The notes below the pieces were generated by a model, which had not been told where the DNA came from, searched no databases, and worked only from the letters and a program-made list of their open reading frames with translations. A DNA stretch of 64,000 nt from positions 248,001-312,000 of the forward strand of contig NC_057866.1 in assembly GCF_019393635.1 (NCBI RefSeq), given 5' to 3'. The DNA is from Dromiciops gliroides. Lineage: Eukaryota > Chordata > Mammalia > Microbiotheria > Microbiotheriidae. The position numbers were made by a program, and so were the translations under genes. Of this stretch, positions 55,280-64,000 are shown one piece after another. The stretch's first letter is position 1; each line of letters opens with the position of its first letter.

Positions 55280-58137
55280 CTACATGTCATCTTCAGTGAC
55301 CAGGCAGTAAAAGTCAGTGCGGGCCCCATAGTTGCGAGATCCCAGGTCAGAGACATCTATGTCGTTCCGCTGGGTTTCTCCAGCTGAAGCCTTGAGGCTT
55401 GGCAGCTCAGGGACTGGGCTTATTCGAGGAGGGGGGAGGTCTTTAAAGACAGGTCCCCTGACACCTGTGGAGAGAGTCATGGTCAAGGCGGCCGGCTCCC
55501 TCCTGACCCCAGGCCCCAGGGGCCAGGCTGGGCCAGACCCCCCTTCCCAATGGGCCACTTAGCCTTCTTTCTGCCTTTGAGGTCCTGCCTCATTTCTCCC
55601 TGGCCTTCACCTTCAAGGCCCCATCAAGGGAGGGGTGGAAGGGAGATAGGCTAGTGCTCAGGACCCAAGAAAGGGGACAAGGGAGTCATCCCGCTGCCCA
55701 GGACACCACGTGCTGCTCCCAGAGCCCTGCCAGCTAAGATTCTGGAGCTGCAGAGCCATCCTGAAATTCAACCCAATGGGCCAGAGCCACAACTCCCCCA
55801 AACCTGCCTGACCTCCCCAGGCCTGTGAGATCTTCCACTGTCGGGCTCTTACCCAAGTCTCCTTCAGGGTCAGGGTCAGGGTCAGGGTCTGGGTCTGGCC
55901 CAGGCCGGCCCTCCAGGAAGCCCCTATGGAGGGTCAACATGGGATCCTTGTCTTCCTGCAGCTGGGTCTGGGGGTCACTCATCAGGGCCCGGTAGTGCAC
56001 CTTCCGTGGCAGGGCTAGACGCAGTTCCTTCCAAAACTCGGAGGAGGGCGTCTACAAGGCAACCCAGAGGAGTCACTCAGAGCCCCTGGGGGAGCTCTGG
56101 GGTGGGGGGGCACCCTCTAGGCCGGGATAAACATGAGGTTTCTGGGCATCAACTATGGAAACCAGTCTCACGGCACGACAACGCCCCCCACCCCAGCATG
56201 CAGGTCACACACCCACCACACAGTCTGTGCTCGCAGCCAGTGAGAGGCGGAGCCCTCTCACTACCCAGCATGTCACCCTCAGCGGGCCATGAAGCCACCT
56301 TCCCTTCCTGCCATGGCTCTCTTCATCCCCAAAGCACCCTTGTGACCACAGAGCCCTTGCCCCCCAAAGATCAGGCCCCTCATCCCCAAAGGCCCACGGC
56401 GCCCCCTTTCCCTCCTACCACAGAGCCTGCCCTCCACAGCAGCAGTGTCACGATATGTCGGTGCTGCCGAAGCAGGCGAAGAGCTGGGTGGGAATGATCG
56501 CGGGTCTGCCCCTCAAATACGACGAAGATCGGCTTCCGGGACAGCTCGAGGAGCCTGCACAGGCCTTCCCTGCGCCAGCCAGAGTTGGGAGCCCGGGCTC
56601 AGAACCCATTGGGCCACGTAACCAGCAACCTCCCCCACCCACCCCAACCCCAGCTTTCCCACTGTGGCACCTGAAATTGTGTCTGCACCAGGCCTGGCCC
56701 AGGAAAGCATCTGAGAGAACCACAATAAGCCTCCGGCACCGGCTGAGGTTCATGATCAGATCTGCGGAGGGTTCTACAGAGAGGAGAGGGAAGGAGAGGC
56801 CTCAGGGAGAGCCAGGGGGAGGGAGCCGTGGGGGAAGGAGCGGGGAGAGGGGGGGAAGGGGGGATCCCCAGGGAGGATTCTGGGTGGCTTTGGGTGGAGC
56901 AGGCCATGAGGGCGGGCTCAAGGTGTGCCCAGAGCATCCCTTTTAGCCTCTGCCTGTACCCGAGTTGGGGAGGACATCTCTGTCATCCAGGAGGAGTTTG
57001 TAGCCATGCCGATTTTCCAGCTGTGGTTTCAGGATGAAGTTTACAAACTTCCTGTCTTCTGGAGAGCTGGTGTAAGAGACGTAGGCATCGTAGAGCTTCC
57101 CGTCTGAGAAGAGGAAGGAGGGAGGGAGGGGGAAAGGAAGGAAGGAAGAAAACGAGCACTTATTAAACACCTACTACATGTGAGGCACTGTGCTAAGTGC
57201 TTTACAGATCTCATTTGATCCTTGCAACATCTCTGGGAGGCAAGTTCCCACCACAGATGAGGGAACTGAGGCAGATGAAGGTGAAGTGACTTGCCCAGGG
57301 TCACACAGCTAGTAAGAGTCTGAGGCTAAATTTGAACTTGGGTCTTCCTGACTCCATGCCAGCAGAACATATTGCCTGAGCCTGGCCCTGGCTGGCCCAT
57401 GAGCCCTGGTATCAATTTTCTTAAGGGGGAGCAGGCCTCTGCCACTCTCTCCTCCAGGCTTCTGAGCCACTTACCGTTCATCTCCACGTCCCCATACTTG
57501 TCTCTATACCAGAGCAGCGCACGTAAACGACACTTCACATAGAGGAGAGCTGCCACCAGCAGCATCAGCAGGACCAGCAAGGAGGCGAGAACAGCCAGGA
57601 CGTGGCCAGCAGGGTCTGGGAAGGGGGAGAAGGGGCCATCCTGGAGCTGGGCACCTTCGAGGCAGTGGAGGGGGCCCGTGGACCCCTGCCCAGCTCCCCC
57701 CTGAGGCCATACCTGTTCTCTGCAGTGTGAACGAGGCGCTGAAATTCTGGAGTGCGCAGGTGAAGGTCCCGTAATCCTGGACGCTTGTCAGGTTGGTCTC
57801 CAGGACGCTGGATACAAGCCCTTCAGATGTATTAGCCCTGCCCCTAAGGAGACCCAAGGGAGACCCCAGCCACACTCACTGCCCCTGCAGTGTGAAGGCT
57901 GAGCCTACAGCTCTGAGGCCCTGGTGTGGAGGCTGCAGGTAGGACACCCACTTTGCCTTGGCCTAATATGGCGGCTGGGGAGTCAGGGTGGGAGTGGGGG
58001 GTAGGAGACGGATTTAGGTGCAGAAGCAGATAATTCTAGAGCACACAGGCCCCAGGGTGGTCTCAGGATACAGTCCCTTGGAGGAGGATCTGTTTGACAT
58101 TGTGACACAGGAGAAAGGGAGGGGTGTGTGTGTGTGT

Positions 58138-58231
<94 letters not shown>

Positions 58232-58956
58232 AGGTCATCACTCTCCCTAACCCTCCCTCATGTCTCTCCCTTTCAGCATGCATACAACCCCACCCCACCT
58301 TGACCCCTTCCCCATCTGTGGCCCAGGTGGCCACCAGCCTATTGAGTCTTCCATTCCAACAAGTGACTCCCCCAATACTTCTTGGCCAAGAAGCTGCTCT
58401 GCTCATGTCCTCCTACATCTGCCCTCAGCCAGTGCCCAGTACAGTCACTCTCCTACCCAATTTTTAGAGCAAAGGGGTTGTGGCTTGTGTCTGGAGGGTC
58501 TCCCTCTGCAATCTTGGGATTCAGGGTAGTTATGGGGGCCCCAGGGCCTGGGTAAAGAGGGTCCATCCATGTCTGGAGGGGTCACTCCTCCCTAGCCCCA
58601 ATCTTCCCTCCTTTTACCAGGCAGGCAGTTTCCTCATGTTACTAGTCATGGCCTGCTTGCCCCTTAGGTCCGGGAGGGTGGGCAGGCTGCACTTGGAGGG
58701 GCCTGTTTCTCTTGCCCCAGTCTTGGTCTCTGGGCACTTCAGACTCAGATGCATCCTTACCAGAAGACTTCCTGAACGGTGTAGAGACTGTGGTTCCCAA
58801 GCAGCTGACTGTCCTTCAGCCACTGGACAGCTAGGGGGCAGTGGGGCTTGAAGGCCACCGAGAACGTGCAGTTCAGAGTGACCTTGCTACCCAGGGCTGG
58901 CACCAGAACCTGATCCTTCAAGGGGGTGAGGATGGTGGGGGCCACATCACAGAGAT
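55280..58956 (-). CDS. SIGIRR: SIGIRR (IL-1R8), single-Ig IL-1 receptor-related protein; 8 coding exons seen, initiator exon not found
   Basis: SIGIRR is a type I membrane protein that dampens IL-1R/TLR signalling. Minus-strand exons in transcript order: 58956-58761, 57843-57713, 57615-57475, 57103-56960, 56773-56671, 56569-56419, 56051-55853, 55464-55280 (stop TAG at 55282-55280). All splice sites are GT-AG and phases agree. The first two encode one Ig domain (VTLNC ... YGTFTC cysteines) with sequons NCT, NHS, NTS, NLT and NFS. The third encodes the transmembrane helix. Exons 4-7 encode the TIR domain ([56 protein letters not shown]). The tail has a DP repeat and ends [11 protein letters not shown]. 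Cys replaces the IL-1R1 serine (human C222 position) and Leu the tyrosine (human L305 position). With a human-like seven-base first coding exon the protein would be about 418 residues (human 410). Confidence 0.96.
55865..55895 (-). repeat. Coding hexamer repeat in SIGIRR
   Basis: Tandem GGGTCA/GGGTCT units on the plus strand, read in antisense as alternating Asp-Pro. The tail reads [17 protein letters not shown], where I recall only DPDPEGDL in human. Confidence 0.85.
57150..57365 (-). repeat. MIR-type element in SIGIRR intron
   Basis: GAGCACTTATTAAACACCTA, then GGCACTGTGCTAAGTGCTTT and AAGTGACTTGCCCAGGGTCA: MIR/THER1 in reverse orientation relative to the plus strand, hence sense to SIGIRR. 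Confidence 0.75.
58140..58229. repeat. (CT)n microsatellite in SIGIRR intron
   Basis: An almost perfect CT run of about 90 bp. Confidence 0.95.
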
Positions 58957-59424
58957 CTGCAGGGAAAGCCAATCATTCGCACCGCAGGCCGTACATGGCC
59001 AGGCCCTGAGAAACATGGCTGGGATCTGGCCGACCGGCTGTGCAGGCCAGCCTCTCCCTCTCCTTCCAGCCTGTTGGCCCAGGGGGCAGCCATTCCACAA
59101 GAGATTTGTTCTGGACCAGCTGAGCCCCTAAGGCTCAGGAGAACTTCCTAGATGGTCCAGCCCTCCGGGGGGTCACAGGCAGAGCCTGGGCTGGGGACTC
59201 TGGTGTGTCTACGCCACAGCAAGGATAGGCCTGAGCCCCATGCACAGTGTAAAGGGGGAGGCTGATAAGAGAACACTGACCTGTGGCTGTGCTGCTCCCT
59301 GCTCCCCCTGCCAGGAGGCCAGAAGCCCCTGGAGCTCCCCACTCTTCTGCCTCTGCTGGTGCTGGGTACCCTGGCAATGCCAGGTTCTCCTGAACCACGG
59401 GGAGTCGCCTATGTGACCCACTTG

Positions 59425-59535
59425 GGATAGAACCACAAGATTTCTTGGATCTCAGACCTGGGCAGGAACTGAGACATCATTCGGTCCAACCCCCACATTT
59501 TACAGAGGAGGAAAGAGGACAGAGGCAGGAAGGGG
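59425..59535 (+). repeat. Old LINE/SINE 3' fragment
   Basis: TTCGGTCCAACCCCCACATT, then TTACAGAGGAGGAAAGAGG resembles a conserved tail shared by old mammalian LINE/SINE families. Family uncertain. Confidence 0.35.
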
Positions 59536-59563
59536 CAACTCTTGAGATCAAGAGTGTGTATTG

Positions 59564-59730
59564 TGATGGGGCAGTTCGGTGGCACGGTGGATAGAGCACC
59601 GGCCCTGGAGTCGGGAGGACCCGAGTTCAAATCCAGCCTCAGACACTTAACACTTACTAGCTGTGTGACCCTGGGCAAGTCACTTAACCCCAATCGCCCC
59701 GCAAAAACAAAAACAAAAACAAAAACAAAA
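59564..59730 (+). mobile_element. Marsupial MIR-like SINE upstream of the SIGIRR Ig exon
   Basis: A full SINE with an (AAAAAC)n tail and a perfect 15-bp target-site duplication AGAGTGTGTATTGTG flanking it (about 59549-59563 and about 59732-59746). Low divergence suggests a young insertion. Confidence 0.92.
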
Positions 59731-61076
59731 AAAGAGTGTGTATTGTGCAGTAGCCACCATTCTCTGAGAGGGTGTGAGGGACAAAGGGAATTAGTCCTGT
59801 GGCAGGGGCAGGGATGGATGCAGAAAGCTCAAGACCTCCAGCCTGGGAGGCAGGACACCTGGACCCTGGCCCTGCCTTTGCTTCTGGCTTGCTTTGTGGC
59901 CTTGGTGAAGTTACTTCTTGCCAGGCCTCAAGCTTCCCTCCCTCTCAAATGAGGACAAGATTCCCTTGCCTGACAAGCTTTGGAAGCTGGGGGGGGGGGC
60001 GGGGGGAGGCAGGGAACCTGCTTCACATCACCCAACCAGGAGCCTCCCTCCACCCCCTCCAGCTCAGAGTACTAGATGATCCTGTGATTAACATTTAGAG
60101 CTACAGCAAGGCCAGGGTATCCTCTGGGCACCAGAGGAAGAGACTGGGGCCCAGGTGAGAGTGGAAGATGATATGGGAGGCTTTGGGTTGGGCATCAACC
60201 CTGGTCCAGGCTGCAGGGAAGAGAGCTGGGAGCAGTTCCCTAGTTTTTCCCAGCAAGCCCTTCCAGGACTCTCCCCTACCTGCCATGACCAGGCCTCTCT
60301 GGGAACCGCTCAGATGAAGTCCGGTCAGCTCTGCTCCCAACCAGGACCAGCCCAGAGAAAGCCCCTGGGCTGCTTCAGCCTGAAGGCCGACAGCAAAGCC
60401 CTGGCTTTGCTCTTTCCTGTCCCGTCTGGTCTGGTTCCTGCAGTCACCTTGTTCCAGGCCAGTCAGGAGCTCCAGGCACTACACAGAATGAAGACGTTTA
60501 GAGAAATAGGTAGGCACGGGACCAGTTAAAGGGTAACAGTTAAAGGACCTCTTCCTCCCCCTTCCTCCGTCCCACAGGCTGACCTCTGCACCCACAGGCT
60601 GACCTCTGCACCGGAGCTCTCCTCTATCGCCTTCCCTCCCGCCAGACAAAAAAGCCGCACTCTCCACCCTAGGCGCAGGCCCAGTCTGGAGGAGCTGGTC
60701 ACCTGTTTTCAGCCGTTTTCTTCCAGACTCAGGTCCAGCCATTTGCTTGGGTTTAAAAACAAGCCCTTTCAAGGAGGCCAGTTCCTACTGCCTGCCACTG
60801 TCCTCACAGGTGAGAGCCCCTGCCAGCCTGCCTGTCACCCACCCGGAAGTGGTTATGGGCTTGTTCTGGTTCAGAAAAGCTCGAGAACATACGATCACAA
60901 AAGAACTCGAGCACTTAGGGGTTGGGTGGTGTTTTTTTTTCATCTGAATTTCTCCCTTGTAGCTTCCTGGCTCAGTGGTCACATCCTTTCCTCAACCTAA
61001 ACCCCACCCAGACATTATTAACCCCATAGCTGTCACCTGGCAGCAATAATCAGCACCCGGCTGGAAGAAAACTTCC

Positions 61077-61340
61077 AATATTTTAGCAAGTCCCCAAACA
61101 CTGTAGCAAGTCTCCCCAAAAAAACATTGTGGTGAGTCTCTAAAACATTGTGGCAAGCCCCCACAGAAACATTCTAGCAAACACCCAAACATTGTAGCAA
61201 GCACTCAGAAACATTAAAAGCCCCCCAATAGTATAGCAAGTCCCCTAAGAAACATTGTAGCATACCCCCAATACCAAAACAAGACCCTAAACATTGTGGC
61301 AAGACCCCAAACAAATAGTATATCAAGCTTCCCAATGTTG
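61077..61340. repeat. Degenerate minisatellite, unit about 22 bp
   Basis: About 11-12 imperfect copies of a unit approximating AAACATTGTAGCAAGTCCCC with variable spacing. It is upstream of SIGIRR. I do not recognise it as a known family. Confidence 0.8.
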
Positions 61341-62979
61341 TATTTGCCTCGTTTTCCTGAAACTTGGAATTGGGAGGGGGAGCCCCCCTGTGGCTGTTCA
61401 TGTCCTGAGAGTAACTCCTAAAGCTCCCCCCAAACACTTTGAAATAATTTGGGCCTACAAAAAAGGGTGTTGGGTTGTCAGGAACAGACTGTGTTTGGCT
61501 TCATTAAATACCAAGTCCCCAAGGATGGGAAACACCCAGCACTACAGATCGCGAAGGCGCCACAGGAAACAGAGCCCTAGTACTGGGTGCCAGGTGCCAG
61601 TGGCTGGGGGTAGGCCAGGTCCGCCACCCAGACCACAGCCCAGGCACAACAGGGAGGTAATTCAGGTCCTCCCTATTCCTCTTGAAGACTAGGGACTGAG
61701 GCAAAGATGCAGCCCTCCACTCTTCCCTTCACCCAGACCAGGCCTGAGAAACTGAGTCCTTGTGCTGACTACACACCCCAGGCTGGGCCCAGAAGCTGAG
61801 GGCTCAGATGTAAAGGACAGGGGGACTGAATGGTGACCAAGGGCTTCCCAGTTGGGCCCCAGCCCAGACGCAGCAAGGTCCGGCACCCACAGAAGCTTGC
61901 CTCCCTTCTCTCATTCCCTTCCCCATAGTGTTTCCTCCCGGAAAGCGAAAGCTTTCTCCTTCAACACCATCCCTTGGACTTCCAGAGGAAGGGAAGGCTC
62001 AAGTTTGGGGCGGCGGGTGGAAGAACTATGACCCAAGGAATCGAATGTGAGAGAGAGGAAAGGATTCCTCACAGCCCCAACAAGGCCTTCCAGGGTGGAG
62101 CAACAGAATCCTTTGATGGCCCCAGGCCAGGCAAGGTGGCCCTGGGAGCTTCCTGTCTAGGCCCGGGTCCAGTCCTTTTCCCTCTCCTCCTCAGCCCTCA
62201 ATGACCCTCCCCCTATTTGTTTCCCTTCCTGTGGGGCTGGTGCCAGGGAGGAGCAGGGCCTTCCAGGCTGGAGGGGGAGGGGCTGGGCCTCTGCTCTGGC
62301 AGGAAGCTGCTCAGGCAGGCCCCAGCTCAGTGACTACCCCTTGGTCTGGGAAGTCCCCTCCCCGGGGCCCAGTGGCTTGTACCAGCCCTGCCTGTGCCCT
62401 AGAGCTCTGCTGCCATACTCTAGTCCCACCCTTCCCCCAGAGCCACCCGGGAAAGGGGTCCAGACCTGAGTCCTGCAGCCTGCCTCATTGTTCCCCCAGC
62501 TCCCGGAGGCTTGGCCAGCCAAGAGGGCGGGCTGGCTGCCTCACCTGGACAGGTGCGTGTGGCAGCTCGGGCAGGTGCAGCCCCGCCCTCTCTACCTCCC
62601 ATCCTCCCTCTGGCCCGGGGAGGGGGAGGGGCAGAACTGGGACTGATGAGGCCCCAGGCAGACTAACTCTAGAGGGACCTGGGCAAGTCTGGTGGAGGAG
62701 GGAGGAGGGAGGGAGACCTGAGGACTTGGCTTCAGGGCTCCTAGGGCCCTTGGGGAGCAGGACCTGCCCGGGGCCCAGGCTCTAAATCTCCAAGATCCCT
62801 CTGCTGGCCCCTCGTTGACACTGGGCAGGAGGGTTGGGGGGGTGGGGCAGCAGGAAATGACAAGGTTCCTAAGTATTCCCTTTCTGCCCTTTGCACTTGC
62901 CCCTCCCTGACTCCCCCTACCTGGTGCTGCAGTCCCATGATCTTCCCCTTAGCACCCCAACTTCTCTGACACCACTATT
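61341..62979. other. GC-rich unassigned sequence upstream of SIGIRR
   Basis: In human the next gene is ANO9. I could not recognise any ANO9 exon here on either strand. Confidence 0.4.
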
Positions 62980-63300
62980 AACATCTCAGTCATCCAGAAT
63001 GGACTCAGTCCTCTCCCTCAGCCCCATCTGCACCCCCATCCAATCATCTGTCAAGTCTTCTCAAATCTGCCTCAGAATTAGGGTGTCTGACCCCCATAGC
63101 CTTAGCTTTCTCTCCACCCTCATACAGGCCCTCATAAAAGACAGGTCCACACAGCCACAAAGATGAGAGTGGAGGTCGGACTCTGTCACTTCCCTTCTCA
63201 AGCTCCAGCAGCTCCCTCTGACCCCCCTGACCAAATACACCCCTCACAGTTTGGCCTTGAGAGGCCTGCTCCCAACCTCCCTGCCCAGTCCTAGCACACA
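62980..63300 (+). repeat. L2 fragment
   Basis: CATCCAATCATCTGTCAAGT, then GACTCTGTCACTTCCCTTCT and TTTGGCCTTGAGAGGCCTGC follow L2 ORF2/3' order. Confidence 0.6.
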
Positions 63301-63940
63301 GACACTGAGCCCCACCAAACCAGCCTAACAGTTCCTTCTAGAGAACAGGAATTTCCCACCACCATGTCTTTGTACTGCTCGAGCAGGCCTGGTGTGAGCA
63401 GTCTGGGGCCATGTCCACAAGAGGCAGTAGAATGTGGTCCCTTCTTAGGTCTTCCTCTTAACATTCCGGACAGTTTCATCAAGGCCCAGTTCCCCCTCAG
63501 TCACCTCGAATCATTTTGTCTTCCTTTCCTATAGATCTGTGTTTGTACACATTGCTTCCCCAGGTCAGACTAAGGCCAGCCAGGAGCTTGTGTCCCCCAT
63601 ATCTGGACTCTTGTAGTTCTGCAATCTTCCACTGGCAGCCTCCGTCTCTTATGAGATCTCTAAGCCAGAGAGCACCAGGGGCCATGGAGGCCAGCCGGGA
63701 ATCCCCTCTCCACATTTCTCAGTCTCCCCTGGAGCCCGCACTGCCTGAGGCAGCCTCTCCCAGCCAGGGACAGCCCTCATCTGGCTCTGTCTGCCCACGG
63801 CTCCAGGCTCTGCCCACTAGGGCTGGGCCCAGTGAGGCTCATCTCTCGTCCACAGGACAGACTTTTCAGCCCAGTCCTCTCTTCCCAGGCTAAATACCTC
63901 TAATTCCTTCAGCTGACTCTTCTGCTACAAACCAAAGGCC

Positions 63941-64000
63941 CCTTGGTGGCACCACATGCACAGAACACTGGACCTGGAGTCACAAAGATCTGGGTTCAAA
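63941..64000 (+). mobile_element. MIR/THER1-like SINE, cut by the window end
   Basis: CTTGGTGGCACCACATGCAC, then CTGGACCTGGAGTCACAAAG and ATCTGGGTTCAAA: the first 60 bp of a SINE. Confidence 0.7.

Larger units (their letters stand above)
58957..60990 (-). other. 5' region of SIGIRR; first coding and leader exons not resolved
   Basis: On the minus strand a plausible donor (CCACAG then GTCAGT) lies at about 59282 and would join in phase to the Ig exon. The frame upstream of it has no ATG, so it may be a leader exon or chance. An exact 20-bp tandem duplication occurs at 60571-60610. No CpG island marks a promoter. Confidence 0.35.

Noticed and set aside
60571-60610. Exact 20-bp tandem duplication
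   Set aside because: Only two copies, no sign of function; noted within the SIGIRR 5' region entry.
63516-63893. Plus-strand frame with a good ATG context at 63684 (MEASRESPLHISQ...)
   Set aside because: Ser/Pro-rich, short, no homology recognised, and in human this side of SIGIRR carries ANO9 on the minus strand.
61341-64000. Search for ANO9 exons expected from human gene order
   Set aside because: No peptide resembling anoctamin transmembrane segments was found on either strand.

Overview
This window is marsupial nuclear DNA, judged from the repeats. At least a dozen copies of a MIR-like SINE of the type abundant in marsupials (head GGGGCAGCTAGGTGGYRCAG, core CTAGCTGTGTGACCCTGGGC, A-rich tail) are scattered through it, with marsupial-type L1 elements and old L2, CR1/L3 and MIR copies. 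I cannot name the species. No bacterial-type genes, CRISPR arrays, rRNA or intact tRNA genes were seen.

Three protein-coding genes are recognisable, in the order and orientation I recall for human 11p15.5: B4GALNT4 (+, about 11.97-24.56 kb), PKP3 (+, 41.93-53.83 kb) and SIGIRR (-, 58.96-55.28 kb). They were identified by reading exons bounded by GT/AG sites and comparing the peptides with remembered human sequences. PKP3 is complete: 13 coding exons, all phases consistent, 811 codons plus stop. SIGIRR has eight consistent coding exons, but its short first coding exon could not be located. B4GALNT4 has all 20 exons and intact splice sites, but about 16 single-base indels, mostly in homopolymers, break its frame. 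The contrast with its intact neighbours points to local consensus error, although real decay is not excluded.

Region by region: 1-10 kb is AT-rich repeat territory, with L1 fragments, a processed DNAJA1 pseudogene, a 4.3-kb L1 lacking its 3' part fused to an L2, and a fossil retroviral LTR inside the L2. 10.6-12.1 kb is the B4GALNT4 CpG island and promoter. 12-25 kb is B4GALNT4. 25-41.7 kb is intergenic: L1 pieces, SINEs, an LTR-like fossil and three CTCF-like motifs. 41.7-54.3 kb is PKP3, with an AP-1 motif cluster early in intron 1 and tandem repeats in introns 3 and 7. 54.3-61 kb is SIGIRR, tail-to-tail with PKP3 across about 0.7 kb. 61-64 kb has a degenerate minisatellite, an L2 fragment and otherwise unassigned DNA.

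The three genes do not form a pathway. B4GALNT4 is a Golgi glycosyltransferase making LacdiNAc, PKP3 a desmosomal armadillo protein, and SIGIRR an inhibitory IL-1R/TLR-family receptor. They are linked by conserved gene order.
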